DNA from: Nematostella vectensis
Lineage: Eukaryota; Cnidaria; Anthozoa; Actiniaria; Edwardsiidae
NCBI RefSeq assembly: GCF_932526225.1
Contig: NC_064036.1
Location: forward strand, 3,163,501 to 3,227,500
Direction of reading: 5' to 3'
Length of the DNA: 64,000 bases
The position numbers were made by a program, and so were the translations under genes. Below, in pieces: positions 35,120-47,382 of this stretch. The notes under the pieces were generated by a model. That model had not been told where the DNA came from. It saw only the letters and a list, made by a program, of their open reading frames with translations, and did no database searches. The number at the start of each line of letters is the position of its first letter. Positions within the stretch are counted from its first letter, which is position 1.

Positions 35120-38100
35120 CTAGTCTTCAGAGGATTCGATAATGAAATAAATCCAGTAGATGAGGTTAAGCACAATAAATGACGCGGGGACCATCCAGCG
35201 GCAACGGATATCAATCGTCTCGACTTGAACCTCACCCAGACCGAGCATGCGCCGAGCTCTCCGAACAGCGGTCTCCTTCTCTTGCTTTGGAAGCTCGTCC
35301 CCAGTCTCCTGATGAAAATGGAGTAGAGTCTGGCTATCAGGCGAACCAAAAGTGAGAAGTTACATTAAACGCACTGCAATAATATATGTAAGTTTTCATT
35401 AGGTACCAGTAAAACCACCGCAAAAAGCTACAGATTGATTAAAGCAATCTTCAAATAAAAGCGCACTGGAAAATCGAAAGAAGATTGCTATTTTGAAATT
35501 TCCTTGCGAATAAACCGTCGTATTTTCAATTATAAACAATAACAAAGGAGTGGTTGATCGAAATTCTTAAAGTTGGTAGTAATTTAGTCCGGGAGCCAGA
35601 GCTCAGTTATATATTTCATCAGCTGACCAAAATTTTATCAGGCAGGATTGCTTGAATGTCAACGAGGACTAGGTCTTGGTTGCCAGTAAGAATGGGAACG
35701 AAGGCCAACATAAAAAATAAGGGGTATTGGTCATGGTTATTTAGTTATTAATGGGCTTTGAGAATTTAAAAGTCAGACTTCTAAATGAAACCGTAAAGTT
35801 TTGTTTGCAAAGCTGACCAAAAACAAACCGGTTTAAGTCAAACAGTGATTTAAAGAGATATAAAGGCAATCAGTACTTGATCTCATTTGGTATTTTTTTT
35901 ATTAATGAGGTGAGTCACTGAAAGGGGCATTTATTATGGCTTGATGCGGTGTAGATCTAAGCGTTTACATATTTGTTTATGGGTGCGAAAAGATTATTGA
36001 AAAGATATGTTTCGTATTTGCCGACCAGATTGTCTTTATAGCAATGCGTACTCTTCTTTATAGATATTTATTTTACCTCTACCTTTAAGCTCATTAATAA
36101 CAATGGTCCAAGATGGCGTCAATAAAGAGCAAGAAGGGGGAAATTTAAACGTTACGATTTGGGTGGGGGGGGGGGAGGGGGGCTTGCCAACCTAACAGTC
36201 TCTACTGCTACCTATAAATGAACTTACATTGACATTAATTTCACTCTAGGAAGGTCAAAACTTGTTCAGCTCTCAAGTAAATAAACCGGGTTTTTTTCTG
36301 GTAACTATGGCTACCAAATTTATTCGAATAAATAACGAAGAGCAGGCGTTTTTTCAAACAATACCTCTGTTTCCTTGGCGTTTTCAACGTCCACTGCTTT
36401 TGCGACGTTTTTTTTCGCTTGAGCGTTATCGAAATAGTTTACGACAGCATACTCGACCAACGCCCCGAAGACATACACCAGTCCAGTTATCAAGATCCAG
36501 TCGCTGTACTTGGTGTACGTCACTTTGGGTAGAGATGTGCGAACAGAAGCGCTCAGCGTGATAATGGTCAGCACCTAAACACACAAGTCACGCGATATGT
36601 CACGCAACATGTCACACAATATGTCACACGTTATCAGGATCCAGACGCTGTACTTATTGTACGTCACTTTGGGCAGAGATGTGCGAAAAGAAGCGTGACA
36701 TGTTGTGCGTGACATGTTGTGTTACCGTAGTTACGCAGAGTGCAACACGAGCGTTTAAAGATGCGGTTTTGTGCGTGACATGTTGTGATACCGTAGTTAT
36801 ACAGAGAACACAGCGTGTAAAAATGCGGTCTTGTGCGTGACATGTTGTGTTACCGTAGTTATGCAGAGTGCGACTCGAGCGGGTGCGACCTTGTAGTTGA
36901 TCCAGAATGAGACCCACGATAGAGCAACGATCAGCACCAAGGGTACGTAAGTCTCAGTCAGAAACAAGCTGATGCGCCGCTTAAACTTAAACGCCAGGGA
37001 CAGACGAGAGAAGTTACCTAGGAAACAAAGTACCAATCGTTACCATAGCGAAAATAATGGTCAATACCATAATAATGAAAAATACGGTCACTGTGCTTGA
37101 ATGTTACCGCTGGCGAAGACGTCGACAACTTCTCTTCCTTTCACTCCCAGCACATCCATCTGAGGGAGGTTGATATTCTCAGCCCACGTGACTGACCCAG
37201 TCTCCCCGAACTTCCACTTCAAAATAAGGTTGTCTGTACTGCCAGAGTCTGGTGATAAAAAAGGTCCCTCAATCCCTTTTCATTCAATCGTTTATCACAA
37301 GAAGCAAGTCATTACCAGACATTTCCAACAACAAAAGGCCAGCCATTTAACAAAGCAGCCAGTTATTTTCTGTCATTTGCCACAAAAAGCCAGTCATTTC
37401 CCACAAACAGCAAGTCATTTCCAGCGAGTTATCGCAAGCAACCAGTCACAATCATTCATTCATTGCCAGAAGTCAGTCATTTTGCACAAGCAGCAAGTCA
37501 TTAAGCTAGAGTCATTCGTTTACCGCAAGGAGCCAGTCACCATAAGCTGCCAGCTATTTCGTGTCATCAACAAACAAGGAGCAGTCATTTACCATAAGCT
37601 GCCAGCTTTTTCTGGCATCAACAAACAAGGATGAGCAGTCATTTACTATAAGCTGCCAGCTATTTCCTGTCATCAACAAACAAGGAGCAACCATTTACTA
37701 TAAGCTGCCAGCTATTTCCTGTCATCAACAAACAAGGAGCTTGCCACTTACCAAAACTTTCTGTAGTAAGACTCTACTTACAGCTCATGATGTTGAGGTA
37801 ACACGTCTGTGTATCCATGGGGTATTTTCGTAAATCCATAGGACAGATGCCAGTCAACGAGATTCTAAATAGTGAGGCAACGTTCAAGGTTTGTAGCACT
37901 GCTATCTAATGACTTTCGGAGAATTATTGTTACCACAAATGTTTTTGTTTTGATACACGGCATACTAAGATTCTCAAAATCATAGTATGATCACATGCTT
38001 CAAATAACGGGCAATACAGTAAAGCCAATAATAATCCGTTATGTGTAGGTTTACCTTTACCTCATACTCAGGTAGGTAGTGCCATTTGGCCAGATGCTTA

Positions 38101-41100
38101 GGAGGTAGTTATCCTGGGTGACTTTGTGGAAGGTGGACGATTTCTCATTAGTAAATAGGGTATCAGGGATCCAGATGTCGTTTAGCATGCCACCCTGTAC
38201 AGTAATGGCCTCCGGGAGGTCAAACGCGAGGCGAGGATCGTGCCACGTCTGACGGTAGTACAACATCAGTTTGTAGTCCTGAAAGAGATACTTAGTATTA
38301 CGATCGGTCACACAAAGGTATCACAAGCCTCCCCATTACATGCACAACATATACTCTTGCTATCGCGTTATCACTAAAAAGCGAGAGCTCTCTACATATG
38401 GAGAATATATGATAAGTGATAAGAACGGTCACCTCCACACACCCCTCCCTTTCACTGTTGCCCCTAACCATGCAGCTCAACTAATCGGTACGGACTGTTT
38501 ATAACAGACCTAGGGATTTCTATGAATTGTACTTTTTTCTCACGTTAACTCGTGTGTAGGGTATGTTGTCGGGCATTTCTTTGGGACCAAACAATGATGT
38601 CATTTGTATTTCAGACCCGAACATGCATGTTTTTTTTTTTCATAAAGACCCCCCAAACCTTCAAAAGGAAAATGGCCGGTCCCTAACCAATAGTTCACGT
38701 CAACCTCCTCCAAGGCATCTGCCACCAAGCCTTCAATCAAGATCTGAGCTTTATGTGTTTGGGAGCAAGGGACTGGGAATTATTTCCCCACAGGAAGCCC
38801 GCATTTGAAAATCACGTTTTCTCATTGCCTGCGAGACTAAGGTCACGCTAGTTTCGTATAATTGATCGCTTGAAAGTAAATCCCATATAGCCGGATATTG
38901 TGGTCGTGGGCATCTATCTTCGATAACGGTGTTATAGGGCACACATCGCTTAGGCTCCATAAATATGTTAAAGTACTTACCGGGGAGGGTGAATAGGGGT
39001 ATGTAAATCCGCCGATCCGCTACATTTTCGGGACAAATCCGTGGATCCGCAGATATTTTTAGATCCGCATGGTTTGACAGATAAATAATAGCATCGATTG
39101 AAATTTATTTAAAATCCGAAATTCGACCGTAAAAGCAGTCGAAATCCGAAATCCGCGCCCAAATTGTTAACTGATCCGTGATCCGCCGAATTTCCAAAAT
39201 CCGCCAATCCGCTTAAATAGTCATCAAAATCCGTAATCCGTGAGCATTTCGGGGCCGAATCCGCCGATCCGCGAACCTATTCATCCCCCCCCCCCCCCCT
39301 TACCATGTTCGTAACGGAAATCTCGCCGATATTCACAATGTAGATATCCACATAAACAACCACTGGTTTACCTGTGAAAAGATAACGGACAAACTGAGAC
39401 GCTTTAGTTGGTAAAAAAGATTTCAAAAGCCTTTCAGACAAAAGGTGACGTTTAACGACTGGGGCAGCCGAATGATCCTGGCGAGCTTAGCATGCGGGCA
39501 CTAAATCCGTAAAAAAGTGTCTGGTGAAAGGAAAATCATGGAGTTCATGCGACCATTGCCTTTTTAATGCGAACACCGCAATAACAAACGATATCGCGGA
39601 GCTGGTCCATGGTTGAGATTCAGTGATCTTTTCCCAAATGTCTTCAAAGTTAAACCAAGAAAAACCGGTTCTCATCCCATTTATGGTATTATGAACTGAC
39701 CTCCAAAGAACGGCCTGAGTCGTTTGTCCATGGAGCTCTTGAGTCTGTCAAGGGTCTTGGTGGTGTTCTTGGCATATTCCTGCTGCCTCTTGTTCTCTGC
39801 CTCCTCCTCATCCGAAAACCTTTTAGCGGAGACAACGACATGATACAGAACTACAAGGTTTGGAAACAATTAAAACTGGTCCAAAGCATTGTTACACGAA
39901 ACGACCTAATGCTGCCAGGTTGTTGCAATTACTACAGGTATGCAAATACGCTGTTTAGTTAATTAACCGCATTCCTAGCTACGCCCAAACATTTTTCAAC
40001 TTATGCCGGCTTTTTACTAATAAATGAAGCGGAGAAAAATATTTTGCGCGCGCTCTAGAAAAAAAAAATATGTTGAAATACCTTCGGCCTCGGTCAGTAT
40101 TTTCAAGACCTCGGTCACGGTATTTCACGATACGGACCTCCCACCCGGCAAATAACTCCTATATAATATAAAGATAATATAGGTCCGACATGTTTTTATT
40201 TTCAAGTTTACCAAAGCTTTTTCCGTTGTACATGTTCTATTCAAAAAACAAAGCTCAAACAGTTATTGCAAACATTATGCATTGGACTCTTAGGCAAGCG
40301 TTCGTCTACAGATTTCAACTATTTGTTAGATTCACAAGTTTTCCCTATAAAGCCTTTTGTTTTTCCATTTCCGACTCTTTCCTGGCCATGGCACAGCATC
40401 TTCTGTCAACCGCATCTTCTGTTGAGAAGAACGCTGTAAGAAGAACGCATTCAGCCTGTATAGCTTTAAGCTTATATCCACGAAGATCGTCTTCTAGGCT
40501 TGCACAGCTTTCTCCACAAAGTTTGTGTACAAGAGCAACAGGGGATCATAGTCTCTCATTTTCACTCGCTGGCACTACACCATTTTGTCAGGAAGAGCTC
40601 GAACTTGGCAAAGCACACTTCCTTTCACCATACAATAGGATCTCAACAAACCTTATTACTGGCCATGGAATATAGATATGTAACCGTCGGAACTTGACGT
40701 TAAGAACCGTGCGGTTAAAAAAAATGTAGAAACAAATGCAATACTGAAAGCAAAACTATCAGGTTCTGACACCAGCCAAAAAGTAGGCAAAGATAAATGG
40801 AATGAAACGAAAACGATCGAGCGAAAGGCAACGTGAGAACGAATACATGATGCAAGCATGGACTTATAAGGATTTATTAACAAATTAAATAATAAAGTTT
40901 AAGTGATAACAAACATAGTCAAATCCCGAGAAAAGGTAACCTAAACCAAAGGCTAGTTTTGTAAACAGTACTTACAACCGGTAAATCAAACTGAACACAA
41001 CTGGCATGACAGGCCCGTACGGACAGCGCTCTAAACGTGTAGCTTATCTCTGCTGACTGTCTTCCCTGAGCAACTGCATGTCTCGCTCGCGCATCACGCC

Positions 41101-42816
41101 TCGCAAGCAATGCGTCTCCTTTGCTCAACGGTACTAACTAAAAGATACTGTAAAAACAGCCGCTTTTATACTCGCTTGGGGACGCGCATTTTTCTAGGGA
41201 CGCTAACATTTACTACAGCTCAAATTACTCAGCGTACATTGTCTGTCAAGTTTAGAAATTAATCTTCCTGGGAAATGGTAAAAGGACGCTTACTTGATTC
41301 AATTAGCACTATCAAGCTATTGATACTAATCTAAAGGAATTTGTAAACATGTTCATTAAATCAATGTTGTTTTTGACTTTGATTGTTCTTTCATGGGGTC
41401 ACATCCACCCCTGCTTTTCTGTGCTTACTAACAGGACAAACAAACATCTTTTTATCACGATAAGAAAACAGGATATGATTAATTTGAGCACGTTGAAAGT
41501 AAATTTCTAAACGTGTACGGATCGAATTAGAACCACGTTTGAGAAACAATCCGTAAAATACGTAAAACAATTATAATCGCAATCCAAAAATCGCTTACTT
41601 AAAATCTTTGCAAAATCTAAAATAACCCAAAATACCACCCGGTCACAGATACTTTATTTTAAACATCCTAACAATATTACTTGGACTTTGTATTTACTAT
41701 TCTACGCCGAAATGCCCAAGTCTACATTTTGGTTCACGCCCAATCCATTTTAGTAAACATAGGATCAACAAGCCACTTTCTTGAAACTTGCATTTCCCAG
41801 ACTTTATTCGCCAGTGGGAACAATGACAAGAGGACCCGAGCTAGGCTAGGGTAAAGATAAAATAATAAAAACATCATTAAAAAGGCCACACACCTGGTCA
41901 AGCTAGCCACTGAAATGGAGACAAATTTTGGCGCACTTGTTCTTCCCGCTTTAAAGAAAGTTAGCCTAACAGAACTACGGCTAAAATAACCTATAGCAAT
42001 CGCTAACAAACCATACTATATTTGGCTGGAATTTGAGTTACAAGATAATCATCATAGGATCTACATTCAATGAATTTCAAATTTAAAATTTCAAGCACTT
42101 TAGAACTTGTACGAGCCCTGTCTATGGCACGCTTAAATGTTTTCCCTATCTCGCTTTAATTACACAATCTGCATATAGATGAAAAGCGCAAGTAGATAGT
42201 GAATTGTTGATCATGTTTTGGTAATATACTGCTAAATACAACGATATAGATGGTATCTTTGTTAAAAACATAACATAAAATCAATAAGAGCTCATGGAAA
42301 AGATCAAACGATATTATGTATCGTAGACATTTTATTCCAAGCGCTGCATTGGCCGAATGACTGATAGACCAGTAAACAATCAGGAACAATTCGTTTTCGC
42401 AATCAGTGCGCACGCTGTACGGGTTCTGGAAATCAGACAGACGATATTATGTATCGTAGACATTTATTCCACGCGCTGCATGGGCCGAATGACCGATAGA
42501 CCAGTAAACAATCAGGAACAATTCGTTTTCGCAATCGGTGCGCACGCTGTTGGCAGGAAAAAAATGTCCCAGCAATTGAAAATCTTAATATTTTAAAAAA
42601 AAAGTTTCAGGCCAATCTTTTAGCAGATTTTGACCGAACAAGATTAATTTCACGTATTTTTTTTCTTTTTCTACACCGTTTAAGAGAGAAGTCTATTTCT
42701 CAGAACCATCAAGAGTATATATACATGGCAAATCAAATCATGATACTAGAATATACTTACGAATGAGCTGTAGAGATTAGAGCTAGAACAACTCCTAGTA
42801 GCAGTCGAGTGGCCAT
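35120..42816 (-). CDS. Cys-loop ligand-gated anion channel subunit (GABA-A/glycine receptor-like)
   Basis: Nine minus-strand exons (42761-42816, 39701-39819, 39304-39371, 38061-38278, 37782-37864, 37108-37248, 36854-37017, 36365-36574, 35120-35308) join in phase to 415 residues. A signal peptide ([19 protein letters not shown]) leads into an extracellular domain with [19 protein letters not shown] and the canonical Cys-loop C161-x13-C175 ([15 protein letters not shown]). TM1 is about 243-266. TM2 is preceded by P274-A275-R276, the PAR selectivity signature of anion channels, and reads [19 protein letters not shown]3 is about 309-331 and TM4 about 389-409. The TM3-TM4 loop is short (~55 residues), rich in K/E. 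Such subunits form pentamers in the plasma membrane and conduct chloride when GABA, glycine or another transmitter binds; the ligand cannot be named. Intron 1 is 2.9 kb. The TM2 exon is followed by decayed copies of itself. Confidence 0.92.
36595..36853 (-). pseudogene. decayed duplicates of the TM2 and TM2-TM3 exons of the channel
   Basis: In gene orientation, the end of exon 36854-37017 (ctctgcataactacg|gtaaca) is followed by two further copies of the same junction, with donors near 36792 and 36726 (ctgtataactacg|gtatca and ctgcgtaactacg|gtaaca), period about 62-66 bp. A third block at about 36628-36692 copies part of the next exon (the segment coding for [18 protein letters not shown]). 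Using a copied donor would add 62 or 128 nt and break the frame. Confidence 0.65.
37270..37750. repeat. dispersed and tandem repeats in channel intron 5
   Basis: From about 37540 four copies of a ~57-bp unit (ccataagctgccagctattt, then cgtcatcaacaaacaaggagc) are in tandem. Upstream a shorter phrase, agccagtcattt with variants, recurs about ten times. Confidence 0.75.
38990..39295. repeat. MITE-like element rich in aatccg, channel intron 3
   Basis: The left end ggtgaatagg...aaatccgccgatccgc and the right end gaatccgccgatccgcgaacctattcatc are partly inverted, and the interior repeats aatccg/gatccg about twenty times. A C-run follows and lies next to the donor of exon 39304-39371. Confidence 0.6.
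40196..41145 (-). ncRNA. possible nested transcript in channel intron 1
   Basis: On the minus strand a good TATA box (tataaaag, 41163-41170) is followed about 25-30 bp later by a possible transcript with a strong splice donor at 40975/40976 (ggtt|gtaagt) and a polyadenylation signal (AATAAA, reverse complement at 40196-40201). No convincing ATG-initiated ORF runs across a junction. A 60-codon stretch on the minus strand ending EKQKAL lacks a clear start or acceptor. It may be a non-coding RNA, a small-peptide gene or chance. Confidence 0.25.
42309..42551. repeat. tandem duplication, ~133-bp unit, channel intron 1
   Basis: Two nearly identical copies start with gatattatgtatcgtagac (42309 and about 42442) and share gaccgatagaccagtaaaca and ttcgttttcgcaatc. 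There are only a few mismatches, so the event is recent. Confidence 0.85.
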
Positions 42817-45480
42817 ATTCAATGCGCCGCTGTTCTCCTCAGAATGGCATTACTTCAGTCTTATATCAAACACAGGTCACAGGCTATAAAACTTTTAACA
42901 CGTTGTCTGATACTACAGCTTTATGTGAACGTAAATAATATTATAATTCTCTTATCTTGCCGTGAATGTTTATCCCTCGCGTGAGAGATGCTCTTAGGTT
43001 GTGGCAAAGCGCGAACGCTTTTTTTTAGATGACTTTTGACACTCTGTTGCATCCAACATTTGATGATTTTCTATCACAATGTCAAAAATACAATTCGCGA
43101 TAGAATAGAACATGAAACAAGCCGGAGGTGTTAAAAAACCGCACTCTTCTTTTATTATTAATCTATGGCAGCAAACACGAATATATATATTTTCCGAATT
43201 AATAAACAAAATCTTCTTGCATTATATCTTATATCTTCATCTCTTCCAGGGGACCATTGATCGACATCTTGATCAAAAACTAGACGATGCTTTTTTTATG
43301 TCGACACCATTCCTACTCAAATGTGCAAAGAACAGGTAGATATGAGGACGATTACGATTCTGTGATCTCCTGCTGTCCAAGGACGTGTTGTAGACATTTT
43401 CTATGTAAGAAATGCCATGAATTATCGAAATTCGGGCGGATTTTCTAGTGAATTCTGCATGGCTGGTACTTGTCGTTGAACCGCCTGGGGTGGTAAAGAA
43501 AAGTGCCACCGCAATAAAATAAATACAATTAATCATGGAAAACTATTTCAAGTGTATTTATCGTCAACTCGCCAATATTTCGTTTGAGTAACAAACAAAT
43601 ACACTTCTTCAGTATAACCAGTCAAGAGGCCATCTTCTAAATATTTCCGCCGCATTATTTAAATAAAAATTCTTTAAATATCCAATTATTAAAGTCCCAT
43701 TGCCTGTCGAGAGGAAACCACATTTTAAGAGAATCCGGGCTCACCTGACCACCCCGTCCCCTCATTACATAAAAAAGAATCAACACATCTTGATATTTCC
43801 TTTCTATATATCTTTTTTTAATTAAAAAAAACAGCCTATATTTGAGACGGCATGCCGACCGTTCTTAAAATGGATTCAGAAAGAAGTATCGGGGGAGCCG
43901 CAAAACCACAGAAATAAGGCTCAAAATGATATTGCTAAATTAATTAATCAGGCTTATTATAAGCGCATACCTAGTGCAAGAGCCCGTAGGGGGAGGGGGG
44001 GGGGGGTGCAAACAACCGCCAAAAAGCGCTGTTTAATTATACTTGCGTCGTAAATACGTGTCGGCAAATTCTGACCAAGAACGGAAAGCACCATTCGTAA
44101 CTTTTTAACCATTGGAGCAATTATGACCAAATTTTCAAAGAATTATTATCTGACAAAGAGGAACAAAATGGTGTTATATGTTGCCATAGCAACACAATAT
44201 GACGCCATTATGACGTAAAGACATATGGTTAAAAATAGCCTCTTTCGAAACCTTTGCAAAGAACATCCAAAATCCAAATAAGTTATCATAATCAGTTTGT
44301 ATTCAATAAACGACCGATATTCTTCAAAAAAAGTTTTCCTTGTGACGTCACGATTAAGTGAGCAGAAACGGGCAATATTTCTGTATTTTTTAGAAATGTA
44401 TTTCTGTATGTCTTTTTTCGATAATCTTATTATCTTGCAGTTGACATATATTATCAGTGACACTGTTTCCATGACAATAATATATGACATTTGTGACTTC
44501 ATTGATTGGCATGGTACCTTTAATATAGCATAAGTTTGCGAATGGACTCATAATTTAAATATCTTTTCCAAAAATGTTTTTTAGTACTTTCTAATTACAA
44601 TAGAGGAATATAAAAAGGATTTTGCCAAATTTAGATGTTTGTTTAAAAAAGTTAGCGATTTTTAGCTAATTATGTGACATTAGCATCCGCCATCTTGGAT
44701 CCGCCATCTTGGATTTAATGAAAGTTATTTATTTTAATCAATAAAAACTGGGTAGCAAAATCTAAAGCTTTTTGACAATATTTAATCTTCGTTTCAAGTT
44801 ATATTAATGATTACAGGTGGATATGAATGTTTTTTTGTTATTTTTACAGGCACTATTTCGAGAAGGTCAAAAATTGACAAAAAAACACCACCCCTCCCCC
44901 CTAAAATATATGTAAATTTTTGTTCTGTTTTTTTCAAAACTTGGTATAAAACGTTTTATATGACATGGACTTACGTTGAGCATGTCGTATTAATAGTTGA
45001 TCTTAACGACTTAAAGCGTTTTGCCTAATTTTCAGTAAACCAATGCCTCAAAACTTAGTTGCTATGGTACCAGGGTACACATATCAAAATTCAAACTGAT
45101 CCCAGATGAATTTTAGGAAAAGTCATCAAATTTCAATGCTCTAGCTTTACTAGTTCAAAAATTATTACAGCTCAAAGGTGCTGGGGGCCTCAGAAGCCCA
45201 ACCCCCCCCCCCCCCCCCCCCCCCGGTCTGAATAGGGTTAAATTTCAGCGTATAAAGATATGATATCCAATGAAGTATCAGAAAAGAATTACACAAATGA
45301 TCAATAACAATGATATTTATGGTTGTTATTATGAACACAATTTGATTCGGCATTTTAGAACGCATCACACTAACAAACAAGTTTTTTCTTCTATCTGAGC
45401 CTCGGCATGTTCCTAGCATGTTATGTTGTTATAATTTCTTTCAAATTCTGAAAAGGGAATTGAATTTGATTGAAATTTGA
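42817..45480. other. region upstream of the channel gene, no firm gene
   Basis: Apart from the weak two-exon candidate at 42994-43536, I see no gene. A G-run lies near 43990-44006 and a C-run of about 24 at 45201-45224. Two adjacent ccgccatcttggat words (44687-44714) match the YY1-type consensus, but there is no gene start beside them. Confidence 0.5.
42994..43536 (-). CDS. candidate small secreted protein (two exons, weak)
   Basis: Minus-strand exons 43317-43536 and 42994-43070 are in compatible phase (220 + 77 nt = 98 residues and a stop). The predicted start MINCIYFIAVALFFTTPGGS looks like a signal peptide. The middle has SRRSQNRNRPH and the end is basic, KKKRSRFATT. The donor (a|gtagga) and acceptor (gtgatag) are mediocre, and I recognise no family. 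It could be a peptide precursor, or chance. Confidence 0.25.
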
Positions 45481-45788
45481 ATTTTCTACAGGAGCAAGAA
45501 CAGCCTCATTCAGGATAGCCAGAGGAAACCCGAGCTGAAGACGGGACTGTTGGTGTTTGGTCGGACTCAATGGTATCGATTTTCATGCAGCAACGTCACA
45601 GGTGTATCTGAACATTATACATAGGAGGTACATCAAAGACATTACGTTTTCTAGCAGCTCAATCACCATATCCAAAGTCGAGAAGAATGTGATCGAGATA
45701 CGAGCTTCTTTGCCAGACATTTGCATTCTTAGAGACTTGAAATTGGGCATAAAAATTTGTGCTTATCTTGCATATTTGTTATTTGTAC

Positions 45789-45953
45789 AGGACTTGATTA
45801 TTCAGTTCAACAACAATGTCATCAACCGTTACATGAGGATGGCTTGTTGCTAATTCCTAAAAGACTTTAGAAGAACATACAGGACTCGATCATTCAGCTC
45901 AACAACAATTACATCAACCGCTACATGAGGATGGCTAGGTGCCAATTCCTAAC
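45789..45953 (+). repeat. tandem duplication of a 72-bp segment (exon-like)
   Basis: Two copies, from about 45789 and about 45881, share caggacttgattattcag / caggactcgatcattcag and tacatgaggatggct. Both can be read as NNNxINRYMRMA. The second copy is bordered by tacag| and a gtagcc donor-like site. A further phrase, acaggtagcccaggcaatgg, occurs at about 45954 and 46059. No parent gene was recognised. Confidence 0.6.
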
Positions 45954-46648
45954 ACAGGTAGCCCAGGCAATGGTATTTTAAAACGAGAAAGTAGCCACAA
46001 GCATCCTTGACCGACGCCGTTGGACGATCAGTTACGCTTGACCGCGCTGGGAAGGAGCACAGGTAGCCCAGGCAATGGTTGCTTGTTCGTAGCTCGGAAT
46101 TCGGCTGTTCTGAGAGGAGACGAGTAAAGAGTTTTTTTTTTTTAATGTTGTCAACAAAACTAAGGCATGTTCTAAGTTTTAAGGCAATTTTATTGACAAC
46201 ATTTCAGCGTGTATGGAGCCTTTCATGGTTTCCTAATTCAGGGTGAGTGGCTCCTATTGGATACCGCATTCTACGGTAGTCAGTGGACGGCCTGGTTTCA
46301 GTCGTGTTGAAGTAACTCCCTCCTGGTTTTGGGAACCCTAGTCCACATCCTAATTTCAGCTTTCGTCATTCTAGATTCCTCCCAGGAACAAAATCAAATT
46401 AGTGCAGTTTCAGTTCATTTCACAAGCGATTTTGAAACGTCTAGTAACGAGTGGTTACAGAGTTTGGGGATCGGTGAAAGAAGCTCCTCTTTTCATTGTT
46501 ATGCCTTAAGAACCGTCTAAGCCAAGATTGTGTTTCGATGCCCTCTACTTGAATCTTTTGATGAAGGACCAGCCTTTCGCCTTTGACCATCTACGCCGTC
46601 TCCGTATACTATGCGTTTCGAGTGTGTAATTTTTAGGGGTTATTCCAT

Positions 46649-47382
46649 TTGATAATAATTGTAACTATTTTCAGTTACTACCAAGAGTCCAGAAACTGTT
46701 TACACCTTCTGTCGCCTACCGAGTATGTGGTTTACTCCAATGATAAACAATTCCGATTTTGTCAGCAATGCGGTTATGCTAGACAACAGTCTTCCGTCAC
46801 GCCCTTCTCTTCACGAATGAGGCTCAAACTTGATGAGCAAAAGATTGATGAGCGTCTGGAGTACCTTTCAACCAAGCGGAATTCCTCGCGGTACGCTAAA
46901 CAGAAGCCATCACTAGAACGAGATCTGACTCAATTCCTGGACAGCGTGACTCCTCACAAGTCTCTCGCTACAGCACTTCCAGCCGATATTGTTGCCTTCC
47001 TAGTTTGGAAATATGGCGGTGGAAGAACACGTGTTCATCGACAAGGTTGCCAAAGTATTTTACAGACTGAGGAGGTATGGCCGTCTGTGATTGCCCCAAA
47101 CGTCTTGCTTGGGGTACGGTGGCCCAGAATAGACCGAATAAATACACGGCAACTATTCACCAGAAATTGATAGGCAAGCGCTTCACCCTACACGATTTCA
47201 GGATTGGAGCGGCGGTGTCAATGGCCCTAGAGGGCACTACCCTCCACGAGATCATGGATCATGTATTTTGGAAGACAAATAAAGTGGCTTTACATTACAT
47301 TAAGTTAAAACAAGTCATAAACCCGGTGGGCGCGGCCGCTAAACTAGCGGATCTACCTCTCAAATCAGGGGAATCGTATTAA
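46649..47382 (+). pseudogene. tyrosine-recombinase transposon remnant (Crypton/DIRS-type), broken
   Basis: An N-terminal part (about 46690-47060) encodes a DNA-binding-like region (KIDERLEYLSTKRNSSRYA, ALPADIVAFLVWKYGG). A C-terminal part (about 47165-47345, another frame) encodes FTLHDFRIGAAVSMALEG and HEIMDHVFWK then ALHYIK, matching the H-x-x-R, H-x-x-W and Y boxes of tyrosine recombinases. Near 47060 the frame changes, and most of the central catalytic domain, about 200 residues in related proteins, is missing. So this is a deletion derivative that cannot be active. The class within tyrosine-recombinase elements is inferred. Confidence 0.65.

Noticed and set aside
34790-35349. Long ORFs on both strands (130 and 153 aa)
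   Set aside because: They read through the 21-30 bp tandem array, so the proteins are simple repeats. The true coding frame on the minus strand is the channel's TM4 exon.
39820-39870. Acceptor tgtag at 39851 for channel exon 2
   Set aside because: Joining to the signal-peptide exon from there gives the wrong frame; the acceptor at 39820 is in phase.
40190-40675. 161-aa plus-strand ORF in channel intron 1
   Set aside because: Opposite strand to the promoter/poly(A) signals there, no recognisable motif. Treated as chance.
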